This document shows, one piece after another, positions 1 to 7,002 of a stretch of DNA of 8,102 bases. Where the stretch lies: the NCBI GenBank assembly GCA_036146215.1, contig JAYYJN010000088.1, positions 1 through 8,102 of the forward strand, in the 5' to 3' direction. A program made the translations under genes and the position numbers. Every line of letters begins with the position of its first letter. Position 1 is the stretch's first letter. Source of the DNA: UBA7805 sp036146215. Its GTDB lineage: Bacteria > Planctomycetota > Planctomycetia > Pirellulales > UBA7805. Below the pieces are notes generated by a model that ran no database searches, was not told the origin of the DNA, and worked only from the letters and a program-made list of their open reading frames with translations.

Positions 1-2
1 TG

Positions 3-158
3 AATTCGATCACTATGCTCGGAATCGATGATCAGCTCGAACCGGCGGTCATCGGCATTGTGATTTTGATCGGAGTGGTGGTGGATGAAATCGTCAAACG
101 AGTTGCAGCTCGTCGACGCGCTGTCAAACAGGTGAAAACGACAGCATCGTTACCGTGA
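3..158 (+). CDS. C-terminal fragment of a probable sugar ABC transporter permease (RbsC-like)
   Basis: Only the last 51 codons are present; the 5' part lies left of the window, and the frame ends at TGA 156-158. The fragment has a short polar start containing NSITMLGIDDQLEPAVIG. A hydrophobic stretch follows (about residues 17-29, rich in Val, Ile, Leu and Gly), and then a basic tail with KRVAARRRAVK. In the ribose/xylose-type permease family (BPD_transp_2, e.g. RbsC), the protein ends in the same way: an 'N...L.G......V.IG.VIL.AV..D' segment forms the last membrane helix and a positively charged cytoplasmic tail follows. The role would be the membrane channel subunit of a sugar importer. The substrate cannot be judged from this piece, and no partner ATPase or binding protein is visible. 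Another polytopic membrane protein remains possible. Confidence 0.55.
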   Translation, partial: NSITMLGIDDQLEPAVIGIVILIGVVVDEIVKRVAARRRAVKQVKTTASLP

Positions 159-194
159 CGTGAAGCCTGAAGCATCTCTTATCGCATGCCTGTT

Positions 195-2000
195 TTACTT
201 TTCAGCATAGCTGATCAGATCATCGGCCAAGTCACTCATTCGTTGCTCTAGACTTTTCCGAACGCTCGCAATATCGGCCCCATCCTCAGGAGGATGGTGA
301 ACAAACAGGTAAAACTTGATTTTCGGTTCCGTGCCTGAGGGACGCACAGCGACATAATTTCCATCTGCTTGAAAATCAAGGATCAGCAAATTTCCCACCG
401 GTCCTTCTAACGGTTTGCAGTTTCCCGAACTATCGGTTGCTGTCTGCTTGAGGTAGTCGCGTATTCCGATGACCCGCATGTCGGCTAAGACTTCCGGCGG
501 ACGGACGCGAAGACGATCCATCACCGCCAGCATCTCCTCCATGCCTGACTCTCCCCGTTTGTAGACCGAGATCGTTTTTTCCGCGTGGTAGCCATATTTA
601 GCAAAGAGGCCTTCGAGGCGTTGACGCAGTGTCATTCCGGCGGCTTTGGTCTCTGCCACCATCTCGGCAGCCAGCATGGCCGCAACCGGGCCATCTTTGT
701 CGCGTGCATATTGTCCGACGAGATAACCATGAGACTCTTCTGCGCCAAAGGCAAACAACCTCGGATCGTGTTGATCGATCGTGTCAGCAATCCACTTAAA
801 TCCGACGAGTAGGTTGCCATAGAATTTTGCGCCGTACGCATGTGTGATCCGCTCAATCAATCGAGTCGTCACCAGGGTGCTGACTACAAAATTATTTGCG
901 GAGAGTTGTCCCGCTGCTTGCCGCCGCCCCAATACGAAGTCGCCAAGCAGCGCCACGAGTTGATTACCTGTAAACGTTTCCCACGGCCCGCTCGGGTCGA
1001 GGGTAACGGGAGTGGCAAGTCCGATCCGATCGCAATCTGGATCGGTCGCGAGGGCGATGTCGGCACCGACTTTGCGCCCGTGTTCGATCATTGAATCAAA
1101 GACGGCCGCATTTTCAGGATTGGAAACGTGGTCCGGTACATTTGGAAAGTCTCCATCCGGAGTTGCTTGTGGCCCGAATTCTTCCACATCCGAAAAACCG
1201 TCGCCGGCCAGAACTGGTAGGACCGCAGAACTGCCTACGCCATGAAGCGGGGAGTAAATAATTTTTACATCCCGTGGTCCGGTAAAAGCTTGTTCGTTAA
1301 CGGCAGCAACATAAGCTGCGTCAATTTCTTCTTGGCAAAGAATGATCTTGCCCTGCTGGACCGCAGTTTCAAAATCAACCTGCCCAATCGTCTCGACCGC
1401 CATGACTTGGTCGATCACCCCTGCGTCATGTGGTGGCACAAGCTGTCCCCCATTACTCCAATATGCCTTAAAGCCGTTGTCGCTCGGCGGATTATGGCTG
1501 GCGGTGATCATGATTCCGCATGCGCACTGCTTGTACCGAACCGTGAAAGAGAGACAAGGCGTGCTGTGAAACCCCTCCAGGAAATAAACAGTGAATCCGG
1601 CGGCTACCATTATTTCTGCGCACAGTCGAGCAAATTCTGGCGAATGATGGCGGGTGTCGTAGCCGATGGCACATGAAGGTTCGGATTCCGAATCGATGTT
1701 GGCTTTGACATACGCCGCCAGACCGGCCGCGCTCTCCCCCATGGTTCGTCGATTGATCACTGCTGTGCCGATTGGATACATCTCCCCGCGTCTTCCCCCG
1801 GTGCCGAATTCGAGAACTTTCCAGAAGGCTTTGTTCAACTCGGCAAATTTTTCTTCCTTTAAATGCCGCGCAACATCGCCCGCAAATTCAGCATATTTGG
1901 CATCGGTCAGCCAGGAACGGATATTAGCGACCGCCGCCCGGGATAATTTTTCGGCACGCTCAGCGGCCTCTAGTTGTTCAAGGGGGGCTTCTGATTCCAT
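195..2000 (-). CDS. Phospho-sugar mutase (phosphoglucomutase/phosphomannomutase, PgcA type)
   Basis: This is a cytoplasmic alpha-D-phosphohexomutase that moves phosphate between C1 and C6 of a hexose (probably glucose, possibly mannose) through a phosphoserine and a bisphosphate intermediate. Numbering is from the ATG at 2000 (601 aa). The N-terminal substrate motif FGTGGRRG is at about 65-72. The phosphoserine loop TASHNP is at 166-171, with Ser168 as phosphate carrier. The metal loop DPDCDR is at 320-325, the sugar-recognition loop GAEESHG at 419-425, and the phosphate-binding loop RPSGTEPK at 553-560, so all four classical active-site loops are intact. The length, near 600 residues, and the roughly 60-residue helical N-terminal lead fit the long PgcA/PGM2-like branch, not the 450-residue GlmM/ManB branch. 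An ATG at 2012 would add four residues (605 aa), but only the ATG at 2000 has a good Shine-Dalgarno. The gene is divergent from the second mutase. Glucose versus mannose preference cannot be settled from the motifs. Confidence 0.93.
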   Translation of the reverse strand: MESEAPLEQLEAAERAEKLSRAAVANIRSWLTDAKYAEFAGDVARHLKEEKFAELNKAFWKVLEFGTGGRRGEMYPIGTAVINRRTMGESAAGLAAYVKANIDSESEPSCAIGYDTRHHSPEFARLCAEIMVAAGFTVYFLEGFHSTPCLSFTVRYKQCACGIMITASHNPPSDNGFKAYWSNGGQLVPPHDAGVIDQVMAVETIGQVDFETAVQQGKIILCQEEIDAAYVAAVNEQAFTGPRDVKIIYSPLHGVGSSAVLPVLAGDGFSDVEEFGPQATPDGDFPNVPDHVSNPENAAVFDSMIEHGRKVGADIALATDPDCDRIGLATPVTLDPSGPWETFTGNQLVALLGDFVLGRRQAAGQLSANNFVVSTLVTTRLIERITHAYGAKFYGNLLVGFKWIADTIDQHDPRLFAFGAEESHGYLVGQYARDKDGPVAAMLAAEMVAETKAAGMTLRQRLEGLFAKYGYHAEKTISVYKRGESGMEEMLAVMDRLRVRPPEVLADMRVIGIRDYLKQTATDSSGNCKPLEGPVGNLLILDFQADGNYVAVRPSGTEPKIKFYLFVHHPPEDGADIASVRKSLEQRMSDLADDLISYAEK

Positions 2001-2006
2001 AAGAGG

Positions 2007-2010
2007 CTCC
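2007..2010 (-). promoter_or_regulatory. Ribosome binding site deciding the mutase start
   Basis: On the minus strand GGAG lies 6 nt before the ATG at 2000-1998. The upstream in-frame ATG (2012-2010) overlaps this GGAG and has no purine-rich site of its own at a normal distance. This favours the ATG at 2000, giving 601 rather than 605 residues. Confidence 0.6.
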
Positions 2011-2076
2011 ATTTGGCACGGGAAAGTGATTCCGTATTGTGCCGGACTTTGGCGGGTCAGGAAAGGGTCGCGGGCC

Positions 2077-2106
2077 TTGGTACTATCCCCTGTCAGTACG
2101 TATACT
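2077..2106 (+). promoter_or_regulatory. Predicted sigma-70-like promoter for the second mutase
   Basis: A TTGGTA box (2077-2082, 4 of 6 matches to the -35 consensus) and a TATACT box (2101-2106, 5 of 6 matches to the -10 consensus) are separated by 18 bp. A transcript would start near 2113 and carry a leader of about 36 nt before the GTG at 2149. The spacing and position are good, but this is a by-eye match. I found no equally good promoter pointing the other way toward the 195-2000 gene; the nearest is TTGAGC/GATAGT with a 19-bp spacer, which is weak. Confidence 0.45.
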
Positions 2107-2107
2107 G
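2094..2107. repeat. Small inverted repeat over the -10 box
   Basis: CAGTA-CGTA-TACTG is a 5-bp inverted repeat with a 4-nt centre that covers the predicted -10 element between the two divergent mutase genes. It could be a small operator half-site pair. A 5-bp arm is short enough to occur by chance. Confidence 0.25.
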
Positions 2108-2148
2108 CTCAAGATTTCACGGTGCCTTTTTGGAGTTGGGGTCGCGAC

Positions 2149-3501
2149 GTGTCCGAATTAATTATCAGCGTTTCCGGGCTTCGGGGAATTGTAGGCGAAT
2201 CACTAACCGGTGAAATTGCAGCCGCCTATGCGAGCGCTTTTTCACAGCACCTTGCCCCCGGTCCTCTCGTCCTGACGCGTGACGGGCGAGCCAACGGGCC
2301 TCCTCTTAGTGCGTCCATCCAAGCAGGACTCACTTCGATGGGACGCGACGTGCTGGATGCGGGTGTTACGGCGACACCCACCACCGGTGTTCTGGTTCGG
2401 GAGCGTCAAGCTGCCGGTGGAATTCAACTGACCGCCAGTCATAATCCGGCACCCTACAACGGCATGAAGCTTTTCGGTGATGATGGGCGTGTCGTGCCTG
2501 CCTTTGTCGGCGAAAAGGTGCGGAAAACATTCCAAGAATCGTCTGACGAACCGTCCCGATCTATCCGCGCGGGAGTTCTAACCGAGTACGGAGATACGAT
2601 CACAGCCCACTGGGAAAAAATCGCGTCGAGGGTGAACGTAAATAAAATCCGCAGCGGACGTGTCCGCGTGCTCCTGGACGCGAACCACGGCAGCGGATCG
2701 GTTCTGGGAAGGCATCTTTTGGAAATGCTCGGTTGCGAGGTCATTCTGCGCGGTGGAACCGCCGATGGTTTATTTGCACATGATCCCGAGCCCACAGCAG
2801 AAAATTTGGGCGAGCTCTCAGCAGAGTTATCTGGAAAAGACATCGATGTCGCGTTCTGCCAAGACCCCGATGCAGATCGTCTGGCAGTTATTGATTCGCG
2901 AGGGCGCTATCTGGGAGAAGAGTACACGCTTGCACTCTGCGTTGAACATCTACTTAACAAACAGCAGGGAGCGGTGGTAACCAACTGTTCGACCAGTCGA
3001 ATGTCTGAAGATTTGGCACAGCGTCACGGGGTTGCGTTTAGTCGATCGGCAGTCGGAGAGGCCAACGTGGTGGATGAGATGCTCCGAATCGGTGCGGTGA
3101 TCGGCGGAGAGGGGAATGGAGGTGTGATTGACCCGAAAGTCGGGCTGGTGCGAGACAGTTTTATTGCAATGGCCTACTTGCTTGAGGCGATGGTCACCCG
3201 GCAGATGTCGGTTGCGGATCTTGCAGGTGAAATGCCACGTTATCAGATGTCCAAACGAAAATTGACTTTCCCGGTAGATCGACTCGGAGAGGGTCAAGAT
3301 GCGGTCCGCAAACACTTTGGCGACGCGACCGCAACTGAACCGGACGGCCTGCGGCTGGATTGGCCCGATCGCTGGTTGCTTTTGCGGGCCAGCAACACCG
3401 AACCGATTATCCGGATCATGGCCGAAGCGACGGACCAAAAGCAGGCTGACCGGATCTGCCATGAAGCAGCGCAAGTGTTGCTTCAGCTATCATCGGACTG
3501 A
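2149..3501 (+). CDS. glmM: Alpha-D-phosphohexomutase, probable phosphoglucosamine mutase (GlmM-like)
   Basis: The likely role is glucosamine-6-P to glucosamine-1-P in UDP-GlcNAc synthesis, in the cytoplasm. The start is taken as GTG 2149 because family similarity begins right there (SELIISVSGLRGIVGE, the usual N-terminus), a GGGG sits 7 nt upstream, and a promoter precedes it. The open frame runs back to 1666, but that part is antisense to the neighbouring mutase. The result is 450 residues, normal for GlmM/ManB-type enzymes. The phosphoserine loop TASHNP is at 95-100 (Ser97), the metal loop DPDADR at 239-244, the sugar loop GGEGNGG at 319-325 and the phosphate loop RASNTEP at 413-419. The last two differ from classical GlmM (GEQSGH and RxSGTEP). 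From memory, they resemble the form found in Bacteroidota, Planctomycetota and archaeal PMM/PGM-like enzymes. Phosphomannomutase or phosphoglucomutase activity therefore remains possible, and the symbol is tentative. Confidence 0.85.
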   Translation: MSELIISVSGLRGIVGESLTGEIAAAYASAFSQHLAPGPLVLTRDGRANGPPLSASIQAGLTSMGRDVLDAGVTATPTTGVLVRERQAAGGIQLTASHNPAPYNGMKLFGDDGRVVPAFVGEKVRKTFQESSDEPSRSIRAGVLTEYGDTITAHWEKIASRVNVNKIRSGRVRVLLDANHGSGSVLGRHLLEMLGCEVILRGGTADGLFAHDPEPTAENLGELSAELSGKDIDVAFCQDPDADRLAVIDSRGRYLGEEYTLALCVEHLLNKQQGAVVTNCSTSRMSEDLAQRHGVAFSRSAVGEANVVDEMLRIGAVIGGEGNGGVIDPKVGLVRDSFIAMAYLLEAMVTRQMSVADLAGEMPRYQMSKRKLTFPVDRLGEGQDAVRKHFGDATATEPDGLRLDWPDRWLLLRASNTEPIIRIMAEATDQKQADRICHEAAQVLLQLSSD

Positions 3502-3506
3502 AGAGA

Positions 3507-5468
3507 TTAAGATTCTTCGTCCTGGCGCAATTTGGCGAGCACGCTGTAATCTTCTAAGGTCGAAGTGTCACCGACTGTTTCTTTACCGCTGGCAATATCG
3601 CGTAATAGTCGCCGCATAATTTTTCCGCTGCGCGTCTTCGGCAAGGCGCCGGTGAAATGAATATCATCGGGTTGAGCCAACGCACCGATCTCTTTGCGGA
3701 CGTGTTGCTTTAAGGCATTCCGGGCTGCATCGTCCGGTTCCGCATTAGCGAGTGTCACGAAGACGGCAATCGCTTCGCCCTTGAGCTCGTCGGGCCGCCC
3801 CACGGCAGCGGCCTCGGCCACATCCGGATGGCTTACGAGGGCACTTTCAATTTCAATCGTACTGAGCCGATGTCCCGAGACATTCAGCACATCGTCAATG
3901 CGTCCCATGATCCAATAATAGCCATCCGCATCGCAACGAGCATTATCACCGCAGAGGTATTTGCCTGGAACGCTGCTCCAATATTGCTCTTCGTATCGCT
4001 TCGGATCGCCCCAGATACCACGCAGCATTCCCGGCCAGGGGCGGGTGATTACAAGCCATCCACCCTGACCAGGCTCGACGGACTCGCCTGCTTCGTCAAC
4101 GATTTCAGGGATGATTCCCGGCAATGGTTTTGTGCAGCTTCCCGGTTTGGTCGGAATTGCGCCTGGCAGAGGGCTCATCATGATCCCTCCAGTTTCCGTT
4201 TGCCACCATGTATCCACAATCGGACACCGCTCACCACCGACCACACGGTGATACCACATCCACGCCTCGGGATTGATTCCCTCCCCAACGGTACCCAGTA
4301 AGCGAAGGCTCGAAAGATCAGCGCGGTTGACAAAATCATCACCCCATTTGATGAACGCACGGATTGCCGTCGGAGCCGTGTAGAAAATGGTCACGCCATA
4401 ACGCTCGACAATTTCCCAAAAGCGACCTTCATCGGGCCAGTTCGGCGCGCCTTCATACATCACAACTGTGGCACCGTTGGCGAGCGGTCCGTAAACAATA
4501 TAACTGTGTCCTGTAATCCAGCCACAATCAGCAGTGCACCAGTAAACGTCATCTTCCCGGAGGTCGAATACCCATCGCGCGGTCATTTTGGTGTAGAGGT
4601 TATATCCGGCGGTGGTGTGCTTAATGCCCTTGGGTTTTCCGGTCGAACCGCTGGTGTAGAGAATAAATAGCGGGTGTTCGCTATCGAGTTCCTCCGCAGG
4701 ACAATCTGCGGTCACGTTTTGCATCAGATCATCCCACCAGAAGTCACGGCCCTCTGTCATCTCAACTGCGCTCTCGGTGCGACGGAGCACAATGCAAGTT
4801 TCAACGCTGGGTGATTTTTTGAGCGCCTCATCGACCGTGGCCTTGAGCGGTAATTCTTTGCCTCGCCGCCAGCCACCATCGGCGGTAATCTGCATTTTTG
4901 CCGAGGCATCGTTGTTTCGATCGGCGATCGCCTCGCTGGAAAAGCCACCGAAAATCACCGAGTGCACCGCTCCCACGCGGGCACAAGCAAGCATCGCGAT
5001 TGCAAGCTCGGGAACCATCGGCATATAGATAGAGACCACATCTCCCGGTTGAATTCCTTTTTCGCGAAGAACGTTCGCGAACTTGCATACCTGCTCGTGA
5101 AGCTCCGCATAGCTCAGCGATCGCTTGTCACCCGGTTCTCCCTCCCAGAGTATCGCCGTTTTATCCCGTCTCTCGGTTGCTAAATGGACATCAAGACAAT
5201 TGAACGAAACGTTTGTTTTGCCATCGACGAACCATTGGGCCAGCGGTGCTTTCCAATCGAGAGTCTTTGTGAAAGGTTTGAACCAGTGCAGTTCTTCCTT
5301 TGCCAGTTTTGCCCAAAATCCCTCACTGTCTTCAGCAGCTTGTTTCCAAAGCGTTTCATATTGTTCAAGCGAGCCGATGTGCGCGGCTTTCGCGAATGCT
5401 GCTGCTGGCGGAAAGAGACGTTCTTCCTGCATCACGGTAGAAATTTGACCGGAAGCATCTTGAGACAT
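3507..5468 (-). CDS. acs: Acetyl-CoA synthetase (acetate--CoA ligase, AMP-forming)
   Basis: Acs converts acetate, ATP and CoA into acetyl-CoA, AMP and PPi through acetyl-AMP in the cytoplasm, which allows growth on or recapture of acetate. The 653 residues are close to the 652 of the E. coli enzyme. The ATP phosphate loop YTSGSTGKPKG is at 271-281. WWQTETG at 421-427 includes the Trp pair position that limits the acyl pocket to acetate. The hinge and ribose-binding region GDNARCDADGYYWIMGRIDD spans 507-526, followed by VLNVSGHRL. LPKTRSGKIMRR at 609-620 carries the catalytic Lys616, equivalent to the Lys that Pat-type acetyltransferases acetylate in Salmonella, so acetylation control is plausible. 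The usual GEP of the adenine-binding motif reads GEG here (395-397). AGGAG lies 6 nt before the ATG. The gene follows map by 48 bp, consistent with cotranscription. It ends 5 bp from the convergent mutase gene. Confidence 0.97.
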   Translation of the reverse strand: MSQDASGQISTVMQEERLFPPAAAFAKAAHIGSLEQYETLWKQAAEDSEGFWAKLAKEELHWFKPFTKTLDWKAPLAQWFVDGKTNVSFNCLDVHLATERRDKTAILWEGEPGDKRSLSYAELHEQVCKFANVLREKGIQPGDVVSIYMPMVPELAIAMLACARVGAVHSVIFGGFSSEAIADRNNDASAKMQITADGGWRRGKELPLKATVDEALKKSPSVETCIVLRRTESAVEMTEGRDFWWDDLMQNVTADCPAEELDSEHPLFILYTSGSTGKPKGIKHTTAGYNLYTKMTARWVFDLREDDVYWCTADCGWITGHSYIVYGPLANGATVVMYEGAPNWPDEGRFWEIVERYGVTIFYTAPTAIRAFIKWGDDFVNRADLSSLRLLGTVGEGINPEAWMWYHRVVGGERCPIVDTWWQTETGGIMMSPLPGAIPTKPGSCTKPLPGIIPEIVDEAGESVEPGQGGWLVITRPWPGMLRGIWGDPKRYEEQYWSSVPGKYLCGDNARCDADGYYWIMGRIDDVLNVSGHRLSTIEIESALVSHPDVAEAAAVGRPDELKGEAIAVFVTLANAEPDDAARNALKQHVRKEIGALAQPDDIHFTGALPKTRSGKIMRRLLRDIASGKETVGDTSTLEDYSVLAKLRQDEES

Positions 5469-5474
5469 TACAAA

Positions 5475-5479
5475 CTCCT
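5475..5479 (-). promoter_or_regulatory. Shine-Dalgarno of acs
   Basis: On the minus strand AGGAG ends 6 nt before the ATG at 5468-5466. It is the clearest ribosome binding site in the window and fixes the acs start. I see no convincing -35/-10 pair in the 48-bp map-acs gap, so acs probably depends on upstream transcription. Confidence 0.7.
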
Positions 5480-5516
5480 GAGAAAAAGGCTCCGAATGAA
5501 GGCTGTTACCACGCGT

Positions 5517-6362
5517 TTATCTCTCTTTAACGGGAAGAAGAGTCTCTAGCTCATTTGGATCGCTTGGCGGTTCCGTCAATACCCGCACACCGTCTTCAGT
5601 AATCGCCAGGGTATGTTCAAAATGAGCGCTCGGTTTTCCATCGACAGTCGACATGGTCCAGTGGTCGGGCTCCGCGACGACCCGTTTAGTACCGAGGTTG
5701 ACCATCGGTTCAACCGCGATGACGATACCTGGTTCCAGGCGGAAATCATCCTTGGGACGCAACGTTTTGCTTTTGTAATTTGGGACCTGCGGCGGTTCAT
5801 GCATGTTTTCACCAATTCCGTGTCCGACAAAATTTTCGACGGCCGTAAATCCGTGGTCGAGTACATAGGTTTCCATCTCCGCCGAAACTTCACTCCACAT
5901 CTCTTTCTGGGGAATCAGGTCGATAGCCATCTGCAAAGTGTTAGCTGTGACCTCAAGTAACTTTTCGACCCCCGAGTCAATCTCACCGATCGGCAGTGTG
6001 ACTGCAGAATCACCGCACCAGTTATCAATTCGACAACCGGTATCAACGCTGATGATATCTCCCTCTTGCAATACGTAGTCACCGGGAATTCCGTGAACCA
6101 CCTGCTCATTGACTGACGTACAAGTGACGCCCGGAAAGACCGGTTTTCCAGGCGTGCTGTTTGGGTAGTTCAAGAAGAGTGGTTCTCCCCCAATCGTCTT
6201 ATAATATTGTTTGACCGCCGTATCGATCTGACCTGTGGTGTTGCCTGCAACGGCCAGTTCTCGGGCAATCTGAAGCCCCTGCCAAACTGCAAGGCCTGCC
6301 GGACGCATCCGTTTGATTTCCCGGGGCGATTTTAAATTCAATGTCGTCGACATGCTGCTCAT
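5517..6362 (-). CDS. map: Methionine aminopeptidase, type I
   Basis: Map removes the initiator Met from nascent proteins when the second residue is small. It is a two-metal pita-bread enzyme acting at the ribosome exit. The 281 residues compare with 264 in E. coli, with slight extension at both ends. All expected residues can be aligned: substrate His90 (in NEQVVHGIPG), metal ligands Asp107 (ISVDTG), Asp118 (CGDSA), His181 (VGHGIGENMHEPP), Glu218 (AVEPMVN) and Glu249 (HFEHT), plus His188. The 11-residue spacing between the two Asp and 31 between the two Glu match E. coli Map. There is no zinc-finger N-terminal domain. NWCGDSA, with Cys116 next to the metal site, is a pattern I associate with planctomycetes. 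The start is ATG 6362 or three codons later (6353); neither has a strong Shine-Dalgarno. It lies 53 bp after adk and 48 bp before acs. Confidence 0.97.
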   Translation of the reverse strand: MSSMSTTLNLKSPREIKRMRPAGLAVWQGLQIARELAVAGNTTGQIDTAVKQYYKTIGGEPLFLNYPNSTPGKPVFPGVTCTSVNEQVVHGIPGDYVLQEGDIISVDTGCRIDNWCGDSAVTLPIGEIDSGVEKLLEVTANTLQMAIDLIPQKEMWSEVSAEMETYVLDHGFTAVENFVGHGIGENMHEPPQVPNYKSKTLRPKDDFRLEPGIVIAVEPMVNLGTKRVVAEPDHWTMSTVDGKPSAHFEHTLAITEDGVRVLTEPPSDPNELETLLPVKER

Positions 6363-6415
6363 CCGTATTCTCTGAGGAACCTCTCATGAGGAGGCAAACT
6401 GTAAAACCCTAGAAA
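6363..6415 (-). other. adk-map intergenic gap with competing GAGG/CCTC arms
   Basis: Read on the minus strand, this 53-nt spacer contains CCTC-ATGA-GAGG-TT-CCTC. The middle GAGG can pair with the CCTC on either side, although the right-hand pairing leaves a loop of only 2 nt unless it opens by a base pair. The arms are only 4 bp, so any RNA structure would be weak. GAGG lies about 20 nt before the map ATG, too far for a normal ribosome binding site. No terminator-like T run follows it. Confidence 0.25.
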
Positions 6416-6988
6416 TCAGTCAGTGCTTGAGGATGAAATTTCAGCGATGATAGCTTGAATTCGATTTGCAATTTCCTCGCGTTTCCCGTCACCGTCAGTC
6501 GTATGAAGAATCTTTTGCTCTCGATAAAATTCCAAAAGAGGCATCGTTTCAGTCTGATAGACCCAAAAACGATTTTCGATCGTCTCGACGGTGTCATCTA
6601 TTCGACCACGACGAAGCAATCGCTTCGTCAAAACCTTCGCATCTACGGTAATCTCAAGGACCAGGTCTAGTCGGGTGTTGCGCTGCTCAAGAATTGAGTG
6701 AAGCATTTTGGCCTGCTCGACGGTGCGGGGAAAACCATCTAATAAAAATCCTCTCGCACAATCCGCTTGGTTCAATCGTTCATCGACCAGATCAACTACC
6801 AACTTATCTGGAACAAGCTCACCCCGTGACAGTCGCTCTCCGACCAATTTGCCCAGTTCTGTTCCCTCTGTTACCGCAATGCGGAGCATCTCCCCAGTTG
6901 AAAGGTGGGGGATAGAGAGACGATCCGCAATCCACTCTGATTGCGTCCCTTTCCCTGCTCCCGGCGGTCCGACCAGTACTAAACGCAT
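6416..6988 (-). CDS. adk: Adenylate kinase, short-LID type
   Basis: Adk catalyses ATP + AMP to 2 ADP in the cytoplasm and is essential for AMP recycling. The 190 residues compare with 214 in E. coli. The P-loop GPPGAGKGTQ is at 7-16. The AMP-binding motif STGEMLR is at 30-36, with its Arg36. DGFPRT is at 84-89, where Arg88 contacts AMP. The LID region RRGRIDD at 126-132 is followed by ETIENRFWVYQTET. The long LID insertion of E. coli Adk and the four-Cys zinc knob of Gram-positive enzymes are both absent; only Asp-Asp remains, as in AK1-like short forms. This accounts for the smaller size. Start ATG 6988 lies 14 bp after the secY stop with no strong Shine-Dalgarno, which suggests translational coupling to secY. 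The order secY-adk-map is the classical tail of the spc operon. Confidence 0.97.
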   Translation of the reverse strand: MRLVLVGPPGAGKGTQSEWIADRLSIPHLSTGEMLRIAVTEGTELGKLVGERLSRGELVPDKLVVDLVDERLNQADCARGFLLDGFPRTVEQAKMLHSILEQRNTRLDLVLEITVDAKVLTKRLLRRGRIDDTVETIENRFWVYQTETMPLLEFYREQKILHTTDGDGKREEIANRIQAIIAEISSSSTD

Positions 6989-7002
6989 GGCATACGCTGT
7001 GG

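Noticed and set aside
159..194. Terminator between the ABC permease fragment and the phosphoglucomutase-type gene
   Set aside because: Only a 4-bp GCAT/ATGC stem with a 10-nt loop, followed by a short TGTTTT run, can be drawn. It is not a convincing intrinsic terminator.
1242..1676. 144-codon open frame on the plus strand
   Set aside because: It lies wholly antisense to the well-supported phosphoglucomutase-type gene and has no recognisable domain or ribosome binding site; it is a frame shadow.
1666..2148. 161-codon in-frame upstream extension of the GlmM-like gene
   Set aside because: It runs mostly antisense through the start of the other mutase, shows no family similarity, and would place the promoter and normal N-terminus in mid-gene. 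The GTG at 2149 fits the family length of about 450 residues.
2950..3474. 174-codon open frame on the minus strand
   Set aside because: It is antisense to the GlmM-like gene, rich in His, Arg and Ser as shadow frames often are, and has no recognisable motif.
3500..3518. GAAGA...TCTTC inverted repeat as a bidirectional terminator
   Set aside because: The stem is only 5 bp, A/T-rich, with a 9-nt loop and no T run on either strand. It is too weak to call.
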